The translations under genes were made by a program, and so were the position numbers. Shown here piece by piece: positions 56,091 to 64,000 of a stretch of DNA of 64,000 bases. The number at the start of each line of letters is the position of its first letter. Position 1 is the first letter of the stretch. Source of the DNA: Paraburkholderia diazotrophica (GTDB lineage: Bacteria > Pseudomonadota > Gammaproteobacteria > Burkholderiales > Burkholderiaceae); NCBI RefSeq assembly GCF_900108945.1, contig NZ_FNYE01000007.1, forward strand, positions 62,001-126,000, read 5' to 3'. The notes beneath the pieces are model-generated. The model was not told where the DNA came from and did no database searches. It worked only from the letters and a program-made list of their open reading frames with translations.

Positions 56091-56510
56091 GACGTCCTCC
56101 GGATGCGTTGTTCGGGCAATGTGCGCATTCAGCTTAGCGAGCGCGGCGCCAAATGCCTACGAAACCGCGCTGCCGTCACGTCTTGCCGACAACTTTTCTG
56201 AGCACGGTCCTGCGCTTTCCATGTTCGCGCGAACGTGAAAAAGAACAATCCGATGTTCGAATGAACATCGGAAGCTAGCTTGGCTGCTCTTGTCCTTTCA
56301 CAACACAATCGCACGCGAAGTATGCGAAACGGCCATCTGACGGGACTTTCCGGCGATTTATTCAACGTACTACATCGTTTTCCCTGGTATCCTACAGCCT
56401 GCCGAGTGATACGATGACCGACGATAAATGCAGATCCAATGTTCGAATTCGCGCATCGGGTCGGCGACCAAGCCGGGCGGCCCAGATCCCGGTTCGACCA
56501 GGAGACAGAC
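56091..56510. other. Divergent intergenic region with operator-like repeats
   Basis: About 420 bases between the reductase and the MFS gene. A 9-bp perfect inverted repeat lies at 56250-56271 and the word ATGTTCGAAT recurs near 56440. No gene is seen. Confidence 0.5.
56250..56271. promoter_or_regulatory. Candidate operator, inverted repeat CCGATGTTC-N4-GAACATCGG
   Basis: A perfect 9-bp inverted repeat with a GAAT spacer. GTTCGCGCGAAC, another 12-bp palindrome, lies 15 bases before it (56223-56234), and a related ATGTTCGAATTC lies near 56440 just upstream of the transporter. IclR- or GntR-type control is plausible but no such gene is adjacent. Confidence 0.45.
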
Positions 56511-57806
56511 TTGAAAACGATCATTGGCCTGCGTTGGTGGATCATCGCGCTCGTGTGCGCGGGGACCATCGTGAACTACCTGTCGCGCAACGCGCTCGGC
56601 GTCATGGCGCCCGAGCTGAAGACGTTGCTGCACATGAACACCCAGCAGTACTCGTATGTCGTCGGCGCGTTTCAGATCGGCTACACGATCATGCAGCCCG
56701 TCTGCGGGCTCGTGATCGACCTGATCGGACTTCGTCTGGGTTTCGCGCTGTTCGCGTGCCTGTGGTCGGCGACGGGCATGCTGCATGGCCTCGCGAGCGG
56801 CTGGCTGTCGCTTGCCGCGCTGCGCGGGCTGATGGGCTTGTCGGAAGCGGTCGCGATTCCGGCAGGCATGAAGGTGGTCGCGGAATGGTTTCCGAACCGC
56901 GAGAAGTCGGTGGCCGTCGGCTACTTCAATGCGGGCACGTCGCTCGGTTCGCTGCTCGCGCCGCCGCTCGTCGTGTTCCTGTCGCTGCGCTACGGCTGGC
57001 AAAGCGCGTTCGCCGTGACGGGCGCGCTGGGTTTCGTGTGGGCGGCCATCTGGTATCTGTTCTATCGCGCGCCCTCCGACCACGCGCGGATCGGCGACAA
57101 CGAGCGCGCGGCGATCGTCGAAGGGCAGACGCCCGTTGCTGCCCATGCGCAGGACAGGCGGCGCATCCGCGAAGTGCTCGGCACGCGCCGTTTCTGGGCG
57201 ATCGCGCAGGCGCGCTTCTTCGCCGAGCCTGCGTGGCAAACCTTCAGCTTCTGGATTCCGCTGTATCTCGCCACCGAGCGTCACATGGACCTGAAACAGA
57301 TCGCGCTGTTCGCGTGGCTGCCGTTTCTCGCCGCGGACGTAGGTGGGCTGTTCGGCGGCTACCTGTCGCCGTTCCTGATGAAGCGCCTGCGCGTGCCGCT
57401 GATCTGGTCGCGCGTGGCGGGTGTCGTGCTCGGCGCGTTCATGATGATCGGTCCGGCATGCATCGGGCTCGTCGCGTCGCCGTACCAGGCCATCGCGCTC
57501 TTCTGCGTGGGCGGCTTTGCGCACCAGATGATTTCGGCCCTCGTCAACACACTGGCCGCCGACGTATTCGAGCCCGGCGAAGTCGGCACGGCTGCGGGTT
57601 TTGCGGGCATGGCTGCGTGGATCGGCGGGCTCGGTTTCTCGCTGATGGTGGGCGCGCTCGCCGACAAGATCGGCTACACGCCGCTCTTCGGCGCGCTCGG
57701 CGCGTTCGACCTGATCGGCGCGACGCTGCTCGTCATCCTGATGCGCGGCGTGTCGAGCGACGCCCGTCTGCATCGCGTCGAAAACGGCGCGAGCAGCGCG
57801 GCGTGA
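56511..57806 (+). CDS. MFS transporter, anion:cation symporter type
   Basis: A 431-residue permease with about 12 helices. NYLSRNALGVMAPEL in the first helix loop is typical of the ACS family that carries hexuronates, aldarates and related organic acids. The likely start is TTG at 56511, six bases after AGGAGA; this gives a natural N-terminus, whereas the upstream ATG (56439) would add 24 basic residues. The GH31 gene follows 23 bases later, so the two are likely co-transcribed. Confidence 0.88.
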   Translation: MKTIIGLRWWIIALVCAGTIVNYLSRNALGVMAPELKTLLHMNTQQYSYVVGAFQIGYTIMQPVCGLVIDLIGLRLGFALFACLWSATGMLHGLASGWLSLAALRGLMGLSEAVAIPAGMKVVAEWFPNREKSVAVGYFNAGTSLGSLLAPPLVVFLSLRYGWQSAFAVTGALGFVWAAIWYLFYRAPSDHARIGDNERAAIVEGQTPVAAHAQDRRRIREVLGTRRFWAIAQARFFAEPAWQTFSFWIPLYLATERHMDLKQIALFAWLPFLAADVGGLFGGYLSPFLMKRLRVPLIWSRVAGVVLGAFMMIGPACIGLVASPYQAIALFCVGGFAHQMISALVNTLAADVFEPGEVGTAAGFAGMAAWIGGLGFSLMVGALADKIGYTPLFGALGAFDLIGATLLVILMRGVSSDARLHRVENGASSAA

Positions 57807-57829
57807 ACTGACTGACCTGGAAACACATC

Positions 57830-60307
57830 ATGGCTACGTTGAAAAATCGACCGCGTTTTTCGGTCTCCGCGCCGGTGGCTGCTTCGGGGTCCACATTGCA
57901 GTCCCCTTCGGCGTCCGTTCCGGTTGAGCAGCAAGCCGTCAACCCGATCGTCCTCGACGCCGCCGATGGCGCGCGAATCGAACTGTTCGTGCTGGCCGAC
58001 GACATCATCCGCGTGCTGGTGCTGCCGAAGGGCGCGCTGCAAGGGCCGCGCACGTGGTCGATCGCGCCGGGCATCGAAGACGTGCCGCTCGAAGGACGCG
58101 ACAGGCGCGATATGAGCGGCTTCTCGCCCGTCGCGTTCCGTTTCGAAAGCGACGCGGAGCGTGCCGTCGTCGAAACGGCGCGCGTGCGCCTGACGGTTGC
58201 GCTGGACGGCGGCTTCTGCTCGTGGGAAATCGCGCGCGACGGTATCTGGCATCACGTGATGAACGACCGCAAGACCCAGGCGTACAACTTCGGCTGGTGG
58301 GACGAGCGCGTGTATCACTACGTCGAGAGACGGCGCGGCGAAATGTACGTCGGTCTCGGCGAGCGGGCGGGCGCGCTCGATCGCGCGAACCAGAGCTACG
58401 AAATGCGCAACATCGACGCGATGGGCTACAGCGCGCGCACGACCGATCCGCTCTACAAGCACATCCCGTTCTACGTGACGTGGCAGCCGCAGACGTCGAT
58501 GGGCTTCGGCCTCTTTTACGACACGCTCGCCGATTGCCGCTTCGACATGGGGCGCGAGCTCGACAACTACCACGGCCACTACCGGCATTTCGTCGCGAAG
58601 CACGGCGATCTCGACTATTACTTCATCGCGTCGGCGGATACGCCGTTGCACGCGGTGCGCCGCTTCACGTGGCTAACGGGGCGGCCCGCGTGGATGCCCA
58701 AGTGGGGGCTCGGTTATTCCGGCTCGACGATGAGCTACACCGATGCGCCCGACGCGCAGCACCGCATGGGCGAATTCATCGCGCGCTGCCGAGAGCACGA
58801 TGTGCTGTGCGATTCGTTCCATCTGTCGTCGGGCTATACGTCGATCGGTGCGAAGCGTTACGTGTTCAACTGGAATCGCGAGAAGTTTCCGGATATCGAA
58901 GGCTTCGTGCAGGGCTATCTGCGCGAGGGCGACGTGCGGCTGTGCGCGAACATCAAGCCGTGTCTGCTGCAAGACCATCCGGCGTTCGACGAAGCCGCGC
59001 AAGCGGGTCTGCTGATCGAGGCGCGCGACGGCGAGCCCGCATGGGTGCAGTTCTGGGACGAGGTCGGCGCGTATCTCGACTTCACGAATCCCGCGACGAT
59101 TGCATGGTGGAAGGCGCGCGTGAAAGACAGCTTGCTCCGCTACGGCATTGCGTCGACGTGGAACGACAACAACGAGTTCGAAATCTGGACGCCGGATTCG
59201 ATGGCGCACGGCTTCGGCCAGCCGTTCGCGGCACGCGAAGCCAAGGTGTTGCAAACGCAATTGATGATGCGCGCGTCACGCGACGCTCAACGCGAACATG
59301 CGCCGCACAAGCGGCCGTTTCTCGTGTCGCGCTCGGGCGGCGTCGGCATGCATCGCTATGTGCAGACCTGGTCCGGCGACAACTACACATCGTGGGAAAC
59401 GCTGCGCTACAACCTGAAGATGGGCCTTGGTCTCGCGATGTCGGGCGTGTCGAACAGCGGACACGATATCGGCGGATTCTCCGGTCCCGCGCCTTCGCCA
59501 GAACTGCTCGTGCGTTGGGTCGCGTTCGGCATCTTTCTGCCGCGTTTCAGCATCCATTCGTGGAACGACGACGGCACGGTCAACGAGCCGTGGATGTATC
59601 CCGAAGTGACGAGCCAGATCGCCGGTCTCATCAAGCTGCGTTATCGGCTCATTCCGTACCTGTACGAACTGCTGTGGCAATCGCATCGTTCGTACGAACC
59701 CGTGCTGCGTCCGATGTTCGCGGAGTTTCCGAACGATCCGCACTGCCTCGCCGATGGCGACGACATGATGCTCGGCGCGTCGCTGCTCGTTGCGCCTGTC
59801 GTCGAGCAAGGGCAGCGCGAGCGCGAAGTCTGGCTGCCGTCTGGCGCGCGTTGGGCGTCGTACTGGAGCGGCGAGGTATTCGATGGCGGACAGAGCGTCC
59901 GATTGCCCGCGCCGTTCGAGCAGCCGGTGATGCTGCTGCGTGAAGGCAGCGTGATTCCGCTGAATATCGCGGAACAGCATTTCGCACAACCCGCCGACGA
60001 GCGCGCATTCATCGCGCTGCCGTTTGCGGGCGTCGGCACGGCGCAAGGCGGCTGCATTGAAGATGACGGCGAAACGCAAGCGTGGCGCGAGGGCGCGCAA
60101 GGGCGCTGGGACGTGATGATCGCCAGCGACGCGAGCACGTTGCGCATTTCCGTCGAGCGCAAAGGGCAGATGCCGTTCGCGCAGCACGAGGTTCGGCTCA
60201 GCGTGCCCGCGTCCGATACGCGCACGGCCCATTGTGCGAAGGGCGACGTCATCGGCGATTCGGTCGCGGATGGCTGGCGGTGTCTGACGCTGCGGCTTGC
60301 CCAATGA
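57830..60307 (+). CDS. Glycoside hydrolase family 31 (alpha-glycosidase)
   Basis: An 825-residue enzyme. The N-terminal beta domain is followed by the catalytic barrel with WMPKWGLGYSGSTMSYTD, the nucleophile Asp in STWNDNNEFEIW and the acid/base region SRSGGVGMHRYVQTWSGDN, with C-terminal beta domains after it. GH31 enzymes retain configuration at alpha-linked glucose, xylose or related sugars; NDNNE where NDMNE is usual marks a subgroup but not a substrate. No signal peptide is evident, so it is probably cytoplasmic and works on sugars imported by the porin and MFS carrier. Confidence 0.92.
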   Translation: MATLKNRPRFSVSAPVAASGSTLQSPSASVPVEQQAVNPIVLDAADGARIELFVLADDIIRVLVLPKGALQGPRTWSIAPGIEDVPLEGRDRRDMSGFSPVAFRFESDAERAVVETARVRLTVALDGGFCSWEIARDGIWHHVMNDRKTQAYNFGWWDERVYHYVERRRGEMYVGLGERAGALDRANQSYEMRNIDAMGYSARTTDPLYKHIPFYVTWQPQTSMGFGLFYDTLADCRFDMGRELDNYHGHYRHFVAKHGDLDYYFIASADTPLHAVRRFTWLTGRPAWMPKWGLGYSGSTMSYTDAPDAQHRMGEFIARCREHDVLCDSFHLSSGYTSIGAKRYVFNWNREKFPDIEGFVQGYLREGDVRLCANIKPCLLQDHPAFDEAAQAGLLIEARDGEPAWVQFWDEVGAYLDFTNPATIAWWKARVKDSLLRYGIASTWNDNNEFEIWTPDSMAHGFGQPFAAREAKVLQTQLMMRASRDAQREHAPHKRPFLVSRSGGVGMHRYVQTWSGDNYTSWETLRYNLKMGLGLAMSGVSNSGHDIGGFSGPAPSPELLVRWVAFGIFLPRFSIHSWNDDGTVNEPWMYPEVTSQIAGLIKLRYRLIPYLYELLWQSHRSYEPVLRPMFAEFPNDPHCLADGDDMMLGASLLVAPVVEQGQREREVWLPSGARWASYWSGEVFDGGQSVRLPAPFEQPVMLLREGSVIPLNIAEQHFAQPADERAFIALPFAGVGTAQGGCIEDDGETQAWREGAQGRWDVMIASDASTLRISVERKGQMPFAQHEVRLSVPASDTRTAHCAKGDVIGDSVADGWRCLTLRLAQ

Positions 60308-60326
60308 GTCGCGCAACGGCTCGCTG

Positions 60327-60386
60327 AATGAATCGCCCAGTGAATCGCCCAATGAATCGCCCAATGAATCGCCCAATGAATCGCGA
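60327..60386 (+). repeat. 12-bp tandem repeat (5 units) before the porin
   Basis: AATGAATCGCCC is repeated five times (second unit AGTGAATCGCCC, last ends GCGA). It starts 20 bases after the GH31 stop. In one frame it reads as M-N-R-P tetrapeptides and stays open to overlap the porin start; see the findings. Confidence 0.9.
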
Positions 60387-60458
60387 ACGCCACGCCCAAC
60401 GAATAAACGACCGGCCTGACCCACAGGTCCTATTTCCAATCAGGGAGACTGACAAGCA

Positions 60459-61643
60459 ATGAATACTTCGAACCGCACGCGCATGCGTGCATTGGCCCTC
60501 TCATGCCTGCCGATTGCAGGCGCCGTGCTCTCGACGGGGGCGTTCGCGCAAAGCAGCGTCACGCTGTACGGCGTCGTCGACAACGCGTTCAGCTATGTCA
60601 GCAATCAGCGCGGCCACGCGAACTTCTACATGAGCCAGGGCAACCTGCAGGCGAGCAAGTTCGGTCTGCTAGGGGCGGAAGATATCGGCGGCGGCACGAA
60701 GGTCATCTTCCGGCTCGAAAGCGGCTTCAACTCGCTGACGGGCGCGCAAAGCAGCGCGGGCCTCATTTTCAACCGGCAAGCCTACGTCGGCGTGAGCAAC
60801 GACAGGTACGGCACGGTGACGCTCGGCCGCCAGTACACGCCATACTTCAACATGGTCGGCGCGCTCGGGCCGACGGGCGTGCTGACGGGCGCAACGGGCG
60901 CGCATCCGGGCGATCTCGACGCGCTCGACACGACGCTGCGTTTCAACAACTCGATCACGTATATGTCGCCGAACATTGCCGGTCTCACTTTCGGCGCGCA
61001 GTACGGGCTGGGCGGTGTGCCTGGCAGCGTCACGAGCGGCAGCAATTTCAGCGCGGCACTGCGCTACGACTATCAGGCATTCTCGGTCGCGGCGGGTTAC
61101 GTGAAGCTGAAGGACATCGCGACGAGCCAGTCGCTCGGCAGCTTCGCGATCAATTCGCCCGTCAACAACGGCTATGCGACGGCGACCAGCACGCAGATGA
61201 TTGCCGCAGCCGCCCGCTATAACTTCAACGATCTGATGATCGGCGTGAACTACTCGAACGTGCAGTACGCGCCGGGCTCGCACTCGTTGTTCGCGAGCGA
61301 GGCGGTGTTCAACACGTATGGCGCGATTGCGACCTATCGCTTTACGCCGGCCGTGATCGCAGGCATCGGCTATAGCTACACGCGCGCGAGCAAGGCGAAT
61401 GGCATCGACGATCCGGCGCAATATCACCAGATTTCGCTCGAACAGACCTACAGCCTGTCGAAGCGCACGACGCTGTATGCGCTCGAGGCCTATCAGCTGG
61501 CGCGCGGCAAATCGCGGATCGCGTCGGGCTCGGGCACGACGATCGCTGATGCCGTAGCTGTGGTCGGTGATTCGCAGAACACGACGCCGTCGTCGGGGCC
61601 GTCGCAGTTCGTCGGGATGGTGGGCATCCGACACGCGTTCTGA
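60459..61643 (+). CDS. General porin (Burkholderiales OmpC-like)
   Basis: A 394-residue outer-membrane porin. The signal peptide of about 30 residues ends AFA, and the mature protein starts QSSVTLYGVVDNAFSYVSN, the fixed beginning of Burkholderiales porins. It has alternating beta strands with the constriction-loop region around YTPYFNMVGALG, and ends RHAF with the terminal Phe needed for outer-membrane assembly. GGGAGA lies nine bases upstream. It is likely part of the MFS-GH31-porin unit. Confidence 0.95.
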   Translation: MNTSNRTRMRALALSCLPIAGAVLSTGAFAQSSVTLYGVVDNAFSYVSNQRGHANFYMSQGNLQASKFGLLGAEDIGGGTKVIFRLESGFNSLTGAQSSAGLIFNRQAYVGVSNDRYGTVTLGRQYTPYFNMVGALGPTGVLTGATGAHPGDLDALDTTLRFNNSITYMSPNIAGLTFGAQYGLGGVPGSVTSGSNFSAALRYDYQAFSVAAGYVKLKDIATSQSLGSFAINSPVNNGYATATSTQMIAAAARYNFNDLMIGVNYSNVQYAPGSHSLFASEAVFNTYGAIATYRFTPAVIAGIGYSYTRASKANGIDDPAQYHQISLEQTYSLSKRTTLYALEAYQLARGKSRIASGSGTTIADAVAVVGDSQNTTPSSGPSQFVGMVGIRHAF

Positions 61644-61699
61644 CGGCGCTGTTTTTGGCGCGGCAATCGTTTGCGCCATCTGGTTTGCGTCATTTGTCC

Positions 61700-61738
61700 A
61701 GCCGGGCGTCGCGAGATTGCGACGACCCGGCTTTTGTT
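61700..61738 (+). terminator. Rho-independent terminator after the porin
   Basis: AGCCGGGCGTCGC pairs with GCGACGACCCGGCT (one mismatch or bulge), followed by TTTTGTTT. It ends the porin transcript 56 bases past the stop. Confidence 0.8.
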
Positions 61739-61846
61739 TGTCCGCGTGCCGGATGAGCGCGGTAGACTGCTGCGCGCAGCGGCGGCGTGGGGCTTGAGCT
61801 TCACGCACTGATGCGCGATGACCGTTCCGGCCAATTGCATAAAAAC

Positions 61847-61862
61847 CTGTATGGATATACAG
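61847..61862 (+). promoter_or_regulatory. LexA (SOS) box
   Basis: CTGTATGGATATACAG fits the CTGT-N8-ACAG rule with an AT-rich centre. It overlaps a promoter: TTGCAT (61835-61840), 17 bases, then TACAGT (61858-61863). LexA bound here would block RNA polymerase directly. Confidence 0.8.
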
Positions 61863-61870
61863 TATTGGCG

Positions 61871-62134
61871 ATGCGATTGAAGAGGAGCCTGCGTCGTGGA
61901 TATGCGCGTGAACAAACCGTCGGCCATCCGATGCCGGAGATCGCGGCTTTTGTCGCGGTGTTGAAGTCGGCGTTCGGCGAACGGGAAATCGATGAAGCGA
62001 TCCGCCGCGGCAAGGCTGGCGAGCCCACGTTTTACGCATGCGAGAACGGCCGGTCGGTGGGAACGGCGAGTACGCCGGCGGGCGCGGACCCCGCGCACGA
62101 ACATCCCAACGCGGCGGCAAACGATGCCCGGTAA
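61871..62134 (+). CDS. Small SOS-box-associated protein (about 70-87 aa)
   Basis: The frame from ATG 61871 gives 87 residues. From residue 21 on it is clearly protein-like: MPEIAAFVAVLKSAFG, then EIDEAIRRGKAGEPTFYA. The start is unclear. ATG 61871 would be nearly leaderless. GAGGAG at 61883-61888 points to GTG 61896, which is in another frame and joins the protein-like part only after a one-base shift near 61915-61930. ATG 61931 has no ribosome site. The LexA box immediately upstream suggests DNA-damage induction. I do not recognise a function; dinB lies 640 bases downstream on the same strand. Confidence 0.55.
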   Translation: MRLKRSLRRGYAREQTVGHPMPEIAAFVAVLKSAFGEREIDEAIRRGKAGEPTFYACENGRSVGTASTPAGADPAHEHPNAAANDAR

Positions 62135-62160
62135 GACGCGCGAGGCAAGGAGATAAAGCA

Positions 62161-62469
62161 ATGAATGCAGGTCGTTGTCTCTTATCCGGAATGACAGCCG
62201 GGCTGATCACGCTGCTTATGGCTTCGGCGGCGCACGCGGAAAAGTACGTCGAGATCTGGAACCCGCCGGAGGCGCGCGGCCATTCGGCACCGGCGCCGAA
62301 GCACCTCCGCCCGCACACGCAAACCGCACCGCGGCTCGCGCGGAAAATCACCGAGCCGGGCGGCCAGCATCCGGATCAGGGCGCTTCATCGGTAGTGTCG
62401 TCGAAGAAGGCGCCGAATCGCAGTATCCCGCGCAAGATCAGTCCGGACGGCAGCGTGTTTCGTGTCTGA
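62161..62469 (+). CDS. Hypothetical exported protein
   Basis: A 102-residue protein with AAGGAG eight bases before ATG 62161. The signal peptide ends near ASAAHA (26). The mature part begins EKYVEIWNPPEARG and is rich in Pro, His, Lys and Ser with no cysteines; it looks unstructured. It follows the SOS-box gene by 26 bases and may share its transcript. Confidence 0.65.
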   Translation: MNAGRCLLSGMTAGLITLLMASAAHAEKYVEIWNPPEARGHSAPAPKHLRPHTQTAPRLARKITEPGGQHPDQGASSVVSSKKAPNRSIPRKISPDGSVFRV

Positions 62470-62775
62470 CGCAAGCGGCAAGCGGCAAGCGGCTCCGCGC
62501 GACGCGGTTTTGAGCTGCTGTTTTGAGTTCCTGTTTGAAGCCGCTGACTTTCGTCCGCGTCGTGTGTCGCTGTTTTCCGCCGCCTGTTTTCTGCCTGTTT
62601 TCCGCCTGGGTATTGCTAAACTCCACGACCGCGCCGCATAGCCGACTGCACCACATGCGAGCAGCACGGGCGGCGTGAAAAACGCACAGGCAGCGCACGT
62701 GGCGTATCGTCGAATCAGGTTCTCACTGAAATCCGCTGCCGCAGCCCACATCCATCGCACGCCGCACCACGCAAC
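62470..62775. other. Intergenic region upstream of dinB
   Basis: About 300 bases. The first part has GCAAGCG repeated three times and T-rich runs. No second LexA box, terminator or gene is seen. Confidence 0.4.
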
Positions 62776-63930
62776 ATGAGCGTCACCACTCGCCGTATCG
62801 CGCATCTCGACATGGACGCGTTTTACGCATCCGTCGAACTGCTGCGCTATCCGGAGTTGCGCGGCAAGCCGGTCGTGATCGGCGGGGGCCGCAACGCGAC
62901 GCCTGAGACGCTGCCCGACGGCACGCGCCGCTTCGCGCGGCTGCGCGACTATGCGGGGCGCGGTGTCGTCACCACGTCGACTTACGAGGCGCGCGCGTTC
63001 GGCGTCTTTTCGGCGATGGGCATGATGAAGGCCGCGCAACTCGCGCCGGACGCGATTCTGCTGCCCACCGACTTCGATTCGTACCGCCATTACTCGCGCC
63101 TGTTCAAGGCGGAAGTAGCGAAGTTCACGACGCGTATCGAAGATCGCGGCATCGACGAAATCTATATCGATCTCACGGACCTCCCCGGCGACGCCGCCGA
63201 CATCGGCACGCGCATCAAGCAGGCCGTGCGCGATGCGACGGGTCTCACGTGCTCGATCTGCGTCGCGCCGAACAAGCTGCTGGCAAAAGTCGGCTCCGAG
63301 CTGGACAAGCCCGATGGCCTCACGATCCTGACACCCGCCGACATCCCTTCGCGCATCTGGCCGCTGGCCGCGCGCAAGATCAATGGCATCGGCCCGAAGG
63401 CGAGCGAGCGGCTGGCCACGATCGGCATCCATACGGTCGGCGATCTGGCGCATGCGGCGCCCGACCTGCTGCAGGCCAATTTCGGACTCAGGTACGCGAC
63501 GTGGCTGCTGCACGTCGCGCAGGGTGTCGACGAGCGTCCCGTCGTCGTCGAATCCGAGCCGAAGTCGATGAGCCGCGAGACGACCTTCGAACGCGATCTG
63601 CATCCTCGGCACGATCGGCCGGCGCTGTCGGAGTCCTTCACGCGCCTGTGCACGCGCGTGGCCGAAGATTTGCAGCGCAAGGGCTATGTCGGGCATACGG
63701 TCGGCATCAAGCTGCGCTTCGACGATTTCTCGATGGTCACGCGCGATCTGACGATCCCCGTCGCCACGTCGGATGCAGCGGCGATCCGGCGCGCAGCGAC
63801 CGAGTGCCTGAAGCGCGTCGCGTTGACGCGCAAGCTCCGGTTGTTGGGCGTGCGAGTGAGCGGGCTGTCGCATGCGAGCGAACACGCGCAGTCGCTACCC
63901 GTGCAGGCGGAATTGCCCTTTACTGCGTGA
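62776..63930 (+). CDS. dinB: DNA polymerase IV
   Basis: A Y-family translesion polymerase that lacks proofreading and extends past damaged or mismatched DNA. The 384-residue protein has the catalytic IAHLDMDAFYASVELLR (first Asp), YAGRGVVTTSTYEARAFGV, RGIDEIYIDLTD (Asp-Glu metal ligands are DE) and the helix-hairpin-helix INGIGPKASERLATIGIHTVGDL. The C-terminus ends LPVQAELPFTA, with the QAELPF-type beta-clamp binding motif. It is usually induced by SOS; here the only LexA box seen is 0.9 kb upstream. Confidence 0.96.
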   Translation: MSVTTRRIAHLDMDAFYASVELLRYPELRGKPVVIGGGRNATPETLPDGTRRFARLRDYAGRGVVTTSTYEARAFGVFSAMGMMKAAQLAPDAILLPTDFDSYRHYSRLFKAEVAKFTTRIEDRGIDEIYIDLTDLPGDAADIGTRIKQAVRDATGLTCSICVAPNKLLAKVGSELDKPDGLTILTPADIPSRIWPLAARKINGIGPKASERLATIGIHTVGDLAHAAPDLLQANFGLRYATWLLHVAQGVDERPVVVESEPKSMSRETTFERDLHPRHDRPALSESFTRLCTRVAEDLQRKGYVGHTVGIKLRFDDFSMVTRDLTIPVATSDAAAIRRAATECLKRVALTRKLRLLGVRVSGLSHASEHAQSLPVQAELPFTA

Positions 63931-64000
63931 GCCGATTGCGCGGCGTTTGGTGGCATGCGCGTGCGCCGCGCTGTCCACGACCTTGCGATCAAAGAATCGT

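Noticed and set aside
1..64000. Insertion sequences, phage genes, tRNA or rRNA genes
   Set aside because: I looked for transposase or integrase motifs, terminal inverted repeats and tRNA-like T-loop/acceptor patterns by eye and found none I could support.

Overview
The window looks like a chromosomal stretch of a Burkholderiales bacterium, most likely Paraburkholderia, Caballeronia or a close relative. The reasons are the high GC content and strong GC third-position bias, the style of the genes (a general porin, an ESPR-type trimeric autotransporter, a CbiG-CobJ fusion with CbiD) and the long runs of overlapping reading frames. This placement comes from gene style only; no rRNA or tRNA gene was seen.

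Layout. 0-3.3 kb: end of a cytochrome c oxidase operon (subunits I, III, IV), a stress-type acidic protein and a small exported cysteine-rich protein. 3.4-9.4 kb: a GH65 phosphorylase/hydrolase with an apparent one-base frameshift, a penicillin-binding endopeptidase with a His-rich tail, two small envelope proteins, and a decayed pair (MHS/MFS transporter and M19 dipeptidase). 9.5-15.2 kb: a three-gene oxidoreductase operon facing a LysR regulator, then an NmrA-like oxidoreductase facing an AraC regulator. 15.2-20.2 kb: a sarcosine/dimethylglycine dehydrogenase-like FAD enzyme facing a DeoR regulator, with a 10-bp-period operator-like repeat between them, then an orphan OmpR-type response regulator.

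20.2-47.4 kb is dominated by de novo cobalamin synthesis. One operon runs leftward (cobA-cobE-cobO-cobB-bluB) and one rightward (cobW-cobN-chlI-like-chlD-like); each starts behind its own B12 riboswitch, and the two riboswitches lie divergently in about 1 kb. A second block holds a leftward cobG-cobH-cobI-cobJ operon behind a third B12 riboswitch, and a rightward cobL-cbiD-cobK-cobM operon. The set is the oxygen-dependent (CobG, CobN) pathway, but CobF is absent and CbiD plus CbiG-like domains are present. The two blocks are separated by a surface module of a trimeric autotransporter, an OmpA-family protein and a PilZ/YcgR protein. The late steps (cobQ, cobD, cobC, cobP/U, cobS/cobV) are not in this window.

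47.4-64 kb: a DUF3311/sodium-solute symporter pair, MarC, a GAF-PAS-GGDEF-EAL protein translationally coupled to a truncated glutamine amidotransferase fragment, LysE and GST family genes, two very small genes, a tartronate-semialdehyde-reductase-like enzyme facing an MFS transporter, a GH31 glycosidase and a porin, a small gene directly behind a consensus LexA box, an exported protein, and dinB (DNA polymerase IV).

I did not find a clearly new multi-gene system. The observations most worth following are the LexA-box mini-gene, the amidotransferase-fragment leader of the c-di-GMP gene, the 10-bp tandem operator, and several short tandem repeats at gene boundaries.
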